Below, piece after piece: positions 1-5,619 of a stretch of 5,620 nt of DNA. The position numbers and the translations under genes are program-made. The stretch lies in contig CAAFLY010000059.1 in NCBI GenBank assembly GCA_900763885.1, positions 1 to 5,620 of the forward strand, given 5' to 3'. The notes under the pieces were generated by a model. That model made no database searches. It saw nothing but the letters and a program-made list of their open reading frames with translations, and was not told the DNA's origin. The stretch is from Clostridia bacterium. GTDB taxonomy: Bacteria; Bacillota; Clostridia; Oscillospirales; CAG-272. Positions within the stretch are counted from its first letter, which is position 1; every line of letters begins with the position of its first letter.

Positions 1-464
1 CGGACAGAGACACCATCGGCGAAGTATTTTTGCGCATGGTCGCAGCTGGACAGGACGCGAAGCCACTCATCGTTTACGCTTCCAATGCAGTCCGGAACGA
101 GGGCTTCCACATCGCGATACAGAATGAAAACTGGGAGATGGCAAAGAGCTTTGCGGCGTTTGTCGACCATGCTGTGATCGGCAAGGAAATGCTGGATGTG
201 GAAAAATCCGGGAATGGAGACAGGCTCCCGCTCTACCCCTTCCTGCAAAGATCCGATATGGATCCGATCGCGTGGGAACGGTATCGGAGAGAGGGTGTAG
301 ATGGGCTGGCAAAAATGCGCGCATTTCTCTCCCGCGATACGATTGTGGAGATTGCAAAGGATTCTGTCGTGCGCCACGGTCTTGCCTCTATCGTACCGCT
401 GCGCGCGTTTATTCCCACAGACGCATTGACCCAGATTTTAAGCTCCGCTCTGGAGCAGAACTGA
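1..464 (+). CDS. C-terminal part of a repeat protein, paralogue of the next gene (5' end outside the window)
   Basis: The reading frame is open from position 3 to the TGA at 462-464, giving 153 visible residues; the start lies upstream of the window. The visible part is built of about 28-residue units starting near IVYASN, AAFVDH, YPFLQR, RAFLSR and RAFIPT, each probably a pair of helices. It aligns with the C-terminal half of the gene at 496-1512: one 41-residue stretch around the shared WEMAK, VIG.EML and LPL motifs has 21 identities by hand count. It has one repeat fewer than that gene, and most of the acidic LDY..ED signature is lost (AF, with only a late D kept). A missing N-terminal helix-turn-helix is plausible by analogy but unseen. 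The next gene starts 31 bp downstream with no terminator or promoter between, so the two are probably co-transcribed. The TTG at 30 and ATG at 36 are internal, because homology extends upstream of them. Function is unknown; a regulator or scaffold role is inference. Confidence 0.8.
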   Translation, partial: DRDTIGEVFLRMVAAGQDAKPLIVYASNAVRNEGFHIAIQNENWEMAKSFAAFVDHAVIGKEMLDVEKSGNGDRLPLYPFLQRSDMDPIAWERYRREGVDGLAKMRAFLSRDTIVEIAKDSVVRHGLASIVPLRAFIPTDALTQILSSALEQN

Positions 465-495
465 GCGGAATCGGTACAGGAGGAGGAAGAAAACC

Positions 496-1512
496 ATGTT
501 TGAAATGCGAGAGGTCGGAAAGAGAATCACCGAGGGCAGACGGGCGAAGGGCATGACGCAGATGGCGCTGGCGGACGCGCTGGGGATCAGCTATCAGGCG
601 GTCAGCAGCTGGGAAAACGGACGGACGATGCCCGATATTTCCAAGCTGCCGGAGATTTCCGAGATCCTTGGTATCTCCGTGGACGAAATACTCGGGAAAG
701 AAGCACCGGCGGTACAGGCAGCGCTCACGAACGACACCGAAGCAGTGCTCACCCCGGAGGACATCGCCGAGGCTGCGCCAATCCTGCCGGACGAGCGGGT
801 GGAGGAGATGGTCGAGAAGCAGATGGAGCCGGACGCCGTGGAGCTGGACTACGACGCGGTCGAGCCGCTGCTCAATTATCTTGACGAAGACACCTGCGGG
901 AAGATTTTCCATAGGCTGTACGAAAATGGCGAATACGCGAAAATGGCGAAAATGCTCGACTATGTAGAGGAGGATGCCGTGGATGAGGTGTTTCTCGGTA
1001 TGGTCGCGGATGGCAAAGAGGAGGCGCGCAAGCTCCTCGACCACGTGAGCGACGACGCGGCGAATAAGGCGTTCCAGAGCTGTGTGCGGAATGAGTGGTG
1101 GGAAATGGCAAAACGTATGGCGGATTACGTGGACGAGGATGTGATCGGCGCGGAGATGCTCGCGCTGGCACAAGCCGGGAAGCTCGACCAGCTGCCGTTA
1201 TTCGACTATCCGGACGAGGACGATATTGCAAAGATCGCGTGGGACGCGTACCAGAAGGGCGGCGTTCCGGCGGTCAAACCGATGCTCGACTATATCTCCG
1301 AGGACGGTATCGAAAGGATCGCGTGGGACGCATATCAGAAGGACGGCGTTCCGGCGGTCAAACCGATGCTCGACTATATCTCAGAGGACGATATTGAGAA
1401 AATCGCCATGGATGCGGCCAAACGGCACGGTATTCCCGCCATCACGCCGCTGCTCGACTATCTGGACGAGGACTTTCTCAAAGAAACCATCCGCAAGGCA
1501 TACAATTTATAA
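496..1512 (+). CDS. XRE-family helix-turn-helix protein with a C-terminal array of 28-residue repeats
   Basis: This 338-residue protein is probably a cytoplasmic DNA-binding regulator. Residues 7-67 form a Cro/C1-type helix-turn-helix: TQMALADAL (21-29) as helix 2, then GIS and YQAVSSWENG as the recognition-helix region, followed by the usual I..LGIS.DEIL end. Residues 68-95 are an acidic, Ala-rich linker. From about 96 to the end runs a repeat array: a degenerate unit (96-125), seven full units starting at 126, 154, 181, 209, 236, 264 and 292, and a 19-residue partial unit from 320. Units are 27 or 28 residues with the pattern LDY..ED..IA..A....G..A.KPM, which fits an alpha-alpha hairpin solenoid. 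It is shorter than a 34-residue TPR and I recognise no named repeat family. There is no signal peptide or membrane segment. An AGGAGGAGG ribosome binding site at 478-486 fixes the ATG at 496. The gene follows its paralogue by 31 bp and ends at a terminator (1524-1569). The ligand and DNA target are unknown; the solenoid may bind a peptide or protein partner, by loose analogy with RNPP regulators. Confidence 0.9.
   Translation: MFEMREVGKRITEGRRAKGMTQMALADALGISYQAVSSWENGRTMPDISKLPEISEILGISVDEILGKEAPAVQAALTNDTEAVLTPEDIAEAAPILPDERVEEMVEKQMEPDAVELDYDAVEPLLNYLDEDTCGKIFHRLYENGEYAKMAKMLDYVEEDAVDEVFLGMVADGKEEARKLLDHVSDDAANKAFQSCVRNEWWEMAKRMADYVDEDVIGAEMLALAQAGKLDQLPLFDYPDEDDIAKIAWDAYQKGGVPAVKPMLDYISEDGIERIAWDAYQKDGVPAVKPMLDYISEDDIEKIAMDAAKRHGIPAITPLLDYLDEDFLKETIRKAYNL
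871..1509 (+). repeat. Protein-level tandem repeat array (about 28 residues per unit) inside the HTH gene
   Basis: Seven consecutive full units of 28, 27, 28, 27, 28, 28 and 28 residues and a final 19-residue partial unit can be laid under one another without internal gaps. Conserved columns are Leu-Asp-Tyr/His at the unit start, a Glu/Asp-Asp pair at positions 6-7, a hydrophobic residue at 9 and 12, Gly near 20-21 and a hydrophobic residue at the unit end. A more degenerate unit of 30 residues precedes it (781-870). The regular spacing with one Gly turn per unit suggests two short helices per repeat stacked as a solenoid; that structure is inference. Confidence 0.85.
1234..1401 (+). repeat. 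Recent 84-bp in-frame tandem duplication (two copies)
   Basis: Copy 1 is 1234-1317 and copy 2 is 1318-1401, exactly 84 bp apart. By hand count 75 of 84 bases agree, with only 4 mismatches in the first 72. The protein copies differ mainly at GG versus DG after YQK and in the last four residues. The next unit (1402-1485) is clearly related in protein but much more divergent in DNA, so the two near-identical copies mark a recent event. The upstream paralogue has only one unit at this place. Confidence 0.9.
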
Positions 1513-1523
1513 AAAAAGAAGCG

Positions 1524-1569
1524 CGGCGGTACCCGGAGACGTGATTTTCCCCGGATACCGCCGTTTTTT
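1524..1569 (+). terminator. Intrinsic terminator after the HTH-repeat gene
   Basis: The arm CGGCGGTACCCGG (1524-1536) pairs with CCGGATACCGCCG (1551-1563), 13 positions with one C-A mismatch, around a 14-nt loop. Six T residues follow directly (1564-1569). It begins 11 nt after the stop codon at 1510-1512. An A tract at 1511-1517 on the other side could make it partly bidirectional, but no minus-strand gene is seen that would need this. Confidence 0.92.
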
Positions 1570-1580
1570 CGTCCGTTCTC

Positions 1581-1609
1581 TTGCATTTGAGCGCCGATCC
1601 TGCTATACT
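1581..1609 (+). promoter_or_regulatory. Sigma-70/SigA-type extended -10 promoter for the membrane-protein gene
   Basis: TTGCAT (1581-1586) and TATACT (1604-1609) are separated by 17 bp, and TGC precedes the -10 to give an extended -10 element. Transcription should start near 1616, leaving a leader of about 33 nt before the ATG at 1649. A perfect odd dyad, CTATACTATAG (1603-1613), overlaps the -10. The position just behind the terminator supports an independent unit. Confidence 0.8.
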
Positions 1610-1648
1610 ATAGGAAACCATTGATCCCATTCAGAAAGGGGCTATCCC

Positions 1649-2569
1649 ATGGACAACGAACCCCGCACGCTCCGGAACCCAAACGTATTCGCCGCACCGC
1701 AGTCCCCGTCCCGCGGAGAGAAAATCGCGCGGATCACGCTGTCGGTGCTGCTCGCAATCCTCTGCATCCTATCGACCGTCGTCGCCTGCGCCGTCTTTTC
1801 CGTGCGCGCCAGTCTGACTCCGGTGCGGATCTACAACTGTGCCGCGATGCTCAATCCGGCAAAGGTATGCGTGGCGATGGATGATAATGGGTCCCCCTAT
1901 ACGTTAGGCGAGGCGGTGACGGCAGCCTTTGATTCCCTCGGCGTCGCCTTGACAGAGGAGGATGTCGACGAGATTCTCGACCGATGCGGGATCCAGGCAC
2001 TGCTCACCGCCATGGCACAGGACGCGTGTCGGTATTATCTCGGCTCCGGCGCTCTCCCCACATGGACCGCGGAGGAGGTCGCCGGCGATATTGTCGGCGT
2101 TCTGGATGACGGGATGTATCAGTTTCTCTCTTATCTCGGCGATCCGTATGAGCTGTGCATGTATCTCTTTGCCCGCGCCATCGTTCTCATTCCGGTGGAG
2201 GGACTGCTCGCCCTCTACGCGCCGTATCGGATTTTCGCCTCGGAGCCCGTGCTCGTCTGCGCGTTTTCCTGCGCCGTGCTCTCGTTCTGCTTCCTTGTTC
2301 TGCTCGACACGATCCGCGGCGCCCTCCGGTTTCTTTCCCTGTTCAACTGCGTGCTGTTTCTCCTCCTCACCGATCTGATCGGACGGCTGCCGGATCCTGT
2401 GGCGGGAGAGCTGCGGTACCCGTTTTTGGAGGAGCTGTTCCGCGGTGTGACCGGGCAGATACGCGTCCGTTTTCTCACATACGCGACGGTTTTCCTCGCG
2501 CTGTTCATCCTGTCGCTGCTCTTCTACATCCGCGGCCGTCGATTTCGGGCAAAAGCGCAGGAAATATAG
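1649..2569 (+). CDS. Hypothetical membrane protein with four predicted transmembrane segments
   Basis: I do not recognise this 306-residue protein. The N-terminal 27 residues are polar and probably cytoplasmic. A strong hydrophobic segment follows at about 28-52. Residues 53-200 look extracytoplasmic and mainly helical, with acidic stretches (TEEDVDEILDRCG, TAEEVAGDIVGVLDD) and cysteines at 64, 74, 113, 127 and 170. Hydrophobic segments at about 201-220, 226-244 and 275-294 follow, and the tail RGRRFRAKAQEI is basic. Arginines at 223 and 227 and the basic C-terminus fit an N-in/C-in four-helix topology. The stretch 171-192 is also hydrophobic and could be a fifth or re-entrant segment. The start is set by AGAAAGGGG (1633-1641), 7 nt before the ATG. 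The gene has its own promoter and no close neighbour in an operon. Arginine codons are CGN only, mostly CGG or CGC, unlike the ppdK gene. No enzymatic motif is visible; an envelope or signalling role would be a guess. Confidence 0.85.
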   Translation: MDNEPRTLRNPNVFAAPQSPSRGEKIARITLSVLLAILCILSTVVACAVFSVRASLTPVRIYNCAAMLNPAKVCVAMDDNGSPYTLGEAVTAAFDSLGVALTEEDVDEILDRCGIQALLTAMAQDACRYYLGSGALPTWTAEEVAGDIVGVLDDGMYQFLSYLGDPYELCMYLFARAIVLIPVEGLLALYAPYRIFASEPVLVCAFSCAVLSFCFLVLLDTIRGALRFLSLFNCVLFLLLTDLIGRLPDPVAGELRYPFLEELFRGVTGQIRVRFLTYATVFLALFILSLLFYIRGRRFRAKAQEI

Positions 2570-2693
2570 CCGCAGGGCAAGTGGATTTCCGTCTTTCTTG
2601 CATATCGCGGCATATGCCATTCCAAAAAAGTAAACTTTCTATAAATTCCGGTTTTTTTTGGCCCGGAGTGTGGAAATTCCGGGAAATCTGTGG
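2570..2693. other. Intergenic stretch between the membrane-protein gene and the ppdK promoter
   Basis: I see no gene here. It holds a weak bipartite inverted repeat (GCCGC 2569-2573 with GCGGC 2607-2611, and GCAAG 2577-2581 with CTTGC 2597-2601) without a T-run, so it is not a convincing terminator. It also holds a 10-bp palindrome GGCATATGCC (2609-2618) and a T8 run (2652-2659) with no GC-rich stem before it. How transcription of the upstream gene ends is therefore unclear, and some read-through into ppdK is possible. Confidence 0.5.
2643..2682 (+). repeat. Direct repeat AAATTCCGG, two copies 31 bp apart at the ppdK promoter
   Basis: AAATTCCGG occurs at 2643-2651 and again at 2674-2682. The second copy overlaps the -35 region and spacer of the ppdK promoter, and the first lies about three helical turns upstream. 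This arrangement could be a pair of regulator sites, but a nine-base repeat in an interval of this size can also arise by chance. Confidence 0.4.
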
Positions 2694-2699
2694 TATAAT
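2671..2699 (+). promoter_or_regulatory. Extended -10 promoter for ppdK
   Basis: A consensus TATAAT lies at 2694-2699, preceded by TGG to form an extended -10. A partial -35, TGGAAA (2671-2676, four of six consensus bases), sits 17 bp upstream. Transcription should start near 2706, about 205 nt before the ppdK ATG. This is the best promoter-like sequence between 2570 and 2912. Confidence 0.78.
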
Positions 2700-2824
2700 A
2701 TCTGTTGCGGGCGCGAGGCTGCGGGTTTTTTCGTGCCTTTTCCGTGGTGTATCCGTGCAGATATGCCGCTGCCCCTGGTGTATACGCGAAATCGTATCAT
2801 CGTGACACGCCGCGCGCCGCGAAA

Positions 2825-2854
2825 TCCGCTTTTCCACCATATCGGCAAAGCGGA
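2825..2854 (+). other. Leader hairpin 1 upstream of ppdK
   Basis: TCCGCTTT (2825-2832) pairs perfectly with AAAGCGGA (2847-2854), 8 bp around a 14-nt loop. No T-run follows, so it is not an intrinsic terminator. The loop contains CACCA (2835-2839), complementary to the TGGTG present twice upstream in the leader. Confidence 0.5.
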
Positions 2855-2859
2855 ATCAG

Positions 2860-2880
2860 AATTTGTCAGCGCAACAAATT
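2860..2880 (+). other. Inverted repeat AATTTGT-N7-ACAAATT just upstream of the ppdK ribosome binding site
   Basis: AATTTGT (2860-2866) and ACAAATT (2874-2880) are perfect 7-bp arms around a 7-nt centre. It ends 15 nt before the GGAGG. It may act as an mRNA hairpin that keeps the initiation region open or stabilises the transcript, or as a DNA operator; the sequence alone does not decide. The arm spacing does not fit the Rex consensus. Confidence 0.5.
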
Positions 2881-2894
2881 TATATACTATTTTT

Positions 2895-2901
2895 CGGAGG
2901 T
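2895..2901 (+). promoter_or_regulatory. ppdK ribosome binding site, fixes the ATG at 2912
   Basis: CGGAGGT precedes the ATG at 2912 by 10 nt. It decides against the much longer open frame that extends upstream to 2705: that extension would run through the leader and adds residues with no resemblance to the enzyme family, whereas MANKYVYLFSEGNANM matches the known N-terminus of clostridial enzymes. Confidence 0.85.
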
Positions 2902-2911
2902 AATCAATCCA

Positions 2912-5539
2912 ATGGCCAACAAGTATGTTTACCTGTTCTCCGAAGGCAACGCGAATATGCGTGAGCTCCTCGGCGGTAAGGGTGCAAACCTGGCAGAAAT
3001 GACCAACATCGGTCTGCCCGTTCCGCAGGGCTTCACCATCACTACGGAAGCCTGCACCAGATACTATGAGGACGGCAAGACCATCGCGCCCGAAATCATG
3101 GACGAGATCAACGCATACATCGTAAAGATGGAAGAGATCACCGGCAAGAAGTTCGGCGACCTTGAAAACCCGCTGCTCGTTTCCGTTCGTTCCGGCGCGA
3201 GAGCATCCATGCCCGGTATGATGGACACCATCCTGAACCTCGGTCTCAACGAAAAGGTTGTCGAGGTCATGGCAGAAAAGTCCGGCAATGAAAGATGGGC
3301 TTGGGACTGCTACAGAAGATTTATCCAGATGTACTCCGACGTCGTTATGGAAGTCGGCAAGAAGTACTTTGAACAGCTCATCGACAAGATGAAGGAAGAA
3401 AAGGGCGTGACCTTCGACGTGGATCTCACCGCCGAAGATCTCAAGAACCTTGCTTCCCAGTTCAAGGCTGAATACAAGGCAAAGATCGGCGTGGACTTCC
3501 CGTCCGACCCGAAGGAACAGCTCATGGGCGCGATTAAGGCCGTGTTCCGTTCCTGGGACAACCCGAGAGCGAACGTATACCGCCGCGACAACGATATTCC
3601 GTACTCCTGGGGTACCGCTGTCAACGTGCAGATGATGGCGTTCGGCAACATGGGCGACGACTGCGGTACCGGCGTTGCGTTCACGCGTGACCCCGCAACC
3701 GGCGAAAAGCACCTCATGGGCGAATTCCTCACCAACGCGCAGGGCGAGGACGTGGTTGCCGGTGTTCGTACCCCGATGCCGATCGCACAGATGGCGGAGA
3801 AGTTCCCGGAAGCATACGCACAGTTCGTTGACGTTTGCAAGATCCTTGAGAACCATTATCACGATATGCAGGACATGGAGTTCACCGTAGAACACGGCAA
3901 GCTCTTCATGCTCCAGACCAGAAACGGCAAGAGAACCGCTCCGGCCGCTCTCAAGATCGCCTGCGACCTTGTGGATGAAGGCATGAAGACCGAGGAAGAA
4001 GCCGTTCTCATGATCGACCCGAGAAACCTCGACACCCTGCTCCACCCGCAGTTCGACGCCGCCGCTCTGAAGAAGGCACAGGCGATCGGCAAGGGTCTGG
4101 GCGCATCTCCCGGTGCTGCCTGCGGTAAGGTCGTATTCTCCGCTGAGGATGCGAAGGAATGGCAGGCAAGAGGCGAAAAGGTCGTCCTCGTTCGTCTTGA
4201 AACCTCTCCGGAGGACATTGAGGGCATGAAGGCCGCACAGGGTATCCTGACCGTTCGCGGCGGTATGACCTCTCACGCTGCCGTTGTTGCACGCGGTATG
4301 GGTAAGTGCTGCGTTTCCGGCTGCGGCGACATCAAGATGGATGAAGAAAACAAGAAGTTCGAGCTCGCCGGCAAGACCTTTACGGAAGGCTCCTTCATCT
4401 CCATCGACGGCTCCACCGGCAACATCTACGACGGCCTGATCCCGACTGTGGACGCTTCCATCGCAGGTGAATTCGGCAGAATCATGTCCTGGGCCGACAA
4501 GTTCAGAAAGCTCAAGGTCCGCACCAACGCCGACACCCCGCGCGACGCCAAAAAGGCACGTGAGCTGGGCGCCGAAGGCATCGGTCTGTGCCGCACGGAG
4601 CATATGTTCTTCGGCGAAGGCAGAATCGACGCGTTCCGTGAAATGATCTGCTCCGAAACCGTGGAGGAAAGAGAAAAGGCTCTGGCGAAGATCCTGCCGA
4701 TGCAGCAGGCTGACTTTGAAGCTCTCTACGAAGCACTCGAGGGCACCCCGGTCTGCATCCGCTTCCTGGATCCGCCGCTGCATGAGTTCGTTCCGACCAC
4801 CGAAGAGGATATCGAGCTGCTCGCCGCTGAACAGGGCAAGTCCGTTGAAACCATCAAGAACATCATCGCTTCCCTCCACGAGTTCAACCCGATGATGGGT
4901 CACCGCGGCTGCCGTCTGGCTGTTACCTATCCGGAAATCGCCAAGATGCAGACCTCCGCTGTCATCCGCGCCGCCATCAACGTACAGAAGGCTCACCCGG
5001 ATTGGATCGTTGAGCCGGAGATCATGATCCCGCTGGTCGGCGAGGTCAAGGAGCTCAAGTACGTGAAGCAGTTCGTTGTGGAAACCGCTGACGCTGAGAT
5101 CGCCGCTGCCGGTGTAGACCTCAAGTACGAAGTCGGTACCATGATCGAGATCCCGAGAGCTGCTCTGACCGCTGACGAGATCGCGAAGGAAGCGGACTTC
5201 TTCTGCTTCGGTACGAACGACCTGACCCAGATGACCTACGGCTTCTCCCGCGACGACGCCGGCAAGTTCCTCGGCGCGTACTACGACGCGAAGATCTTTG
5301 AATACGATCCCTTTGCGAAGCTCGACCAGATCGGCGTTGGCAAGCTGATGGAAATGGCCATCTCCCTCGGCCGTCCCGTCAACCCGAACCTGCACATCGG
5401 TATCTGCGGCGAACATGGCGGCGACCCGTCCTCTGTTGAATTCTGCAACAAGATCGGTCTCGACTATGTGTCCTGCTCCCCGTTCCGTGTGCCGATCGCC
5501 CGTCTTGCCGCTGCACAGGCTGCGATCAAGCAGAAATAA
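2912..5539 (+). CDS. ppdK: Pyruvate, phosphate dikinase
   Basis: This cytoplasmic enzyme interconverts pyruvate, ATP and phosphate with phosphoenolpyruvate, AMP and pyrophosphate. In fermentative clostridia it can serve PPi-linked glycolysis or PEP synthesis. The product is 875 residues; the C. symbiosum enzyme is, as I recall, 874. The N-terminal nucleotide-binding domain (about 1-340) has GGKGANLAEM near 21-30, SVRSGARASMPGMMDT, and Glu323, Gln335 and Arg337 in the EFTVEHGKLFMLQTRNG stretch. The swivelling domain (about 380-510) carries the phosphorylated His455 in GGMTSHAAVVARG, with Thr453 at the position phosphorylated by the plant regulatory protein. The C-terminal PEP/pyruvate barrel (about 520-875) has Arg561 (GLCRTEHMF), Arg617 (IRFLDPPLHEF), Glu746 (TMIEIPRA), Asn769 (FGTNDLTQ) and the catalytic Cys832 (ICGEHGG). 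All key residues are present, so it should be active. It is a single-gene unit with its own promoter, long leader and terminator. Arginine codons are only AGA, CGT and CGC, and Lys is nearly always AAG, as expected for a highly expressed gene. PEP synthase is unlikely given the length and motif match. Confidence 0.98.
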   Translation: MANKYVYLFSEGNANMRELLGGKGANLAEMTNIGLPVPQGFTITTEACTRYYEDGKTIAPEIMDEINAYIVKMEEITGKKFGDLENPLLVSVRSGARASMPGMMDTILNLGLNEKVVEVMAEKSGNERWAWDCYRRFIQMYSDVVMEVGKKYFEQLIDKMKEEKGVTFDVDLTAEDLKNLASQFKAEYKAKIGVDFPSDPKEQLMGAIKAVFRSWDNPRANVYRRDNDIPYSWGTAVNVQMMAFGNMGDDCGTGVAFTRDPATGEKHLMGEFLTNAQGEDVVAGVRTPMPIAQMAEKFPEAYAQFVDVCKILENHYHDMQDMEFTVEHGKLFMLQTRNGKRTAPAALKIACDLVDEGMKTEEEAVLMIDPRNLDTLLHPQFDAAALKKAQAIGKGLGASPGAACGKVVFSAEDAKEWQARGEKVVLVRLETSPEDIEGMKAAQGILTVRGGMTSHAAVVARGMGKCCVSGCGDIKMDEENKKFELAGKTFTEGSFISIDGSTGNIYDGLIPTVDASIAGEFGRIMSWADKFRKLKVRTNADTPRDAKKARELGAEGIGLCRTEHMFFGEGRIDAFREMICSETVEEREKALAKILPMQQADFEALYEALEGTPVCIRFLDPPLHEFVPTTEEDIELLAAEQGKSVETIKNIIASLHEFNPMMGHRGCRLAVTYPEIAKMQTSAVIRAAINVQKAHPDWIVEPEIMIPLVGEVKELKYVKQFVVETADAEIAAAGVDLKYEVGTMIEIPRAALTADEIAKEADFFCFGTNDLTQMTYGFSRDDAGKFLGAYYDAKIFEYDPFAKLDQIGVGKLMEMAISLGRPVNPNLHIGICGEHGGDPSSVEFCNKIGLDYVSCSPFRVPIARLAAAQAAIKQK

Positions 5540-5579
5540 TCGCTTGCCCCATCCGCAGAAAATCCAATAAACCTATCGT

Positions 5580-5619
5580 AAATACGGTGAGAATGCTCGT
5601 CATCCTCACCGTATTTTTT
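5580..5619 (+). terminator. Intrinsic terminator after ppdK
   Basis: AAATACGGTGAG (5580-5591) pairs perfectly with CTCACCGTATTT (5605-5616), 12 bp, around a 13-nt loop in which ATG/CAT can add three more pairs after one mismatch. The T-run is 5614-5619. It lies 40 nt after the ppdK stop codon and supports ppdK as the last gene of its transcript. Confidence 0.93.

Larger units (their letters stand above)
2706..2911 (+). promoter_or_regulatory. Long ppdK 5' leader of unknown function
   Basis: If transcription begins near 2706 the mRNA has a leader of about 205 nt. Its first half is GC-rich and contains TGGTGTAT twice (2745-2752 and 2776-2783) and a small 5-bp stem ATACG/CGTAT (2782-2797). CGCGAAATC also occurs twice (2785-2793 and 2818-2826). 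The second half has two perfect hairpins (2825-2854 and 2860-2880) before the ribosome binding site. I could not match it to a known riboswitch or T-box by eye, and no terminator hairpin with T-run is evident in it. A regulatory role is inference. Confidence 0.45.

Noticed and set aside
426..454. Internal promoter for the HTH gene from TTGACC at 426-431
   Set aside because: No -10-like hexamer is present at a 16-18 bp spacing.
409..1173. Minus-strand open frame of 254 codons opposite the HTH gene
   Set aside because: It is the in-register shadow of a gene with strong codon bias; the + strand frame has an HTH, repeats and an excellent ribosome binding site.
2652..2659. T8 run as a terminator for the membrane-protein gene
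   Set aside because: There is no GC-rich hairpin directly before the run; the nearest inverted repeat ends about 40 nt upstream.
2707..2731. GC-rich stretch followed by T6 (2726-2731) as an attenuator terminator in the ppdK leader
   Set aside because: The G-rich segment lacks a complementary arm before the T-run; I could find only a 3-bp stem.
2860..2880. Rex (NADH-sensing) operator
   Set aside because: The TTGT and ACAA ends are separated by 7 bases here, whereas the Rex consensus needs 10, and the inner AA/TT bases are missing.
2863..2888. Second ppdK promoter TTGTCA / TATACT close to the start codon
   Set aside because: The spacer is only 14 bp, too short for a standard SigA promoter, and a start from it would fall in or beside the ribosome binding site. 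The -35-like bases are part of the inverted repeat.
2705..2911. N-terminal extension of ppdK to an upstream start at 2705
   Set aside because: The extension crosses the leader, adds residues without family resemblance, and the GGAGGT site plus the expected N-terminus fix the start at 2912.
2639..5416. Minus-strand open frame of 925 codons opposite ppdK
   Set aside because: It is in exact codon register with ppdK and stays open only because ppdK has no TTA, CTA or TCA codons. It resembles no known protein, has no ribosome binding site of note and runs through the ppdK leader and promoter.
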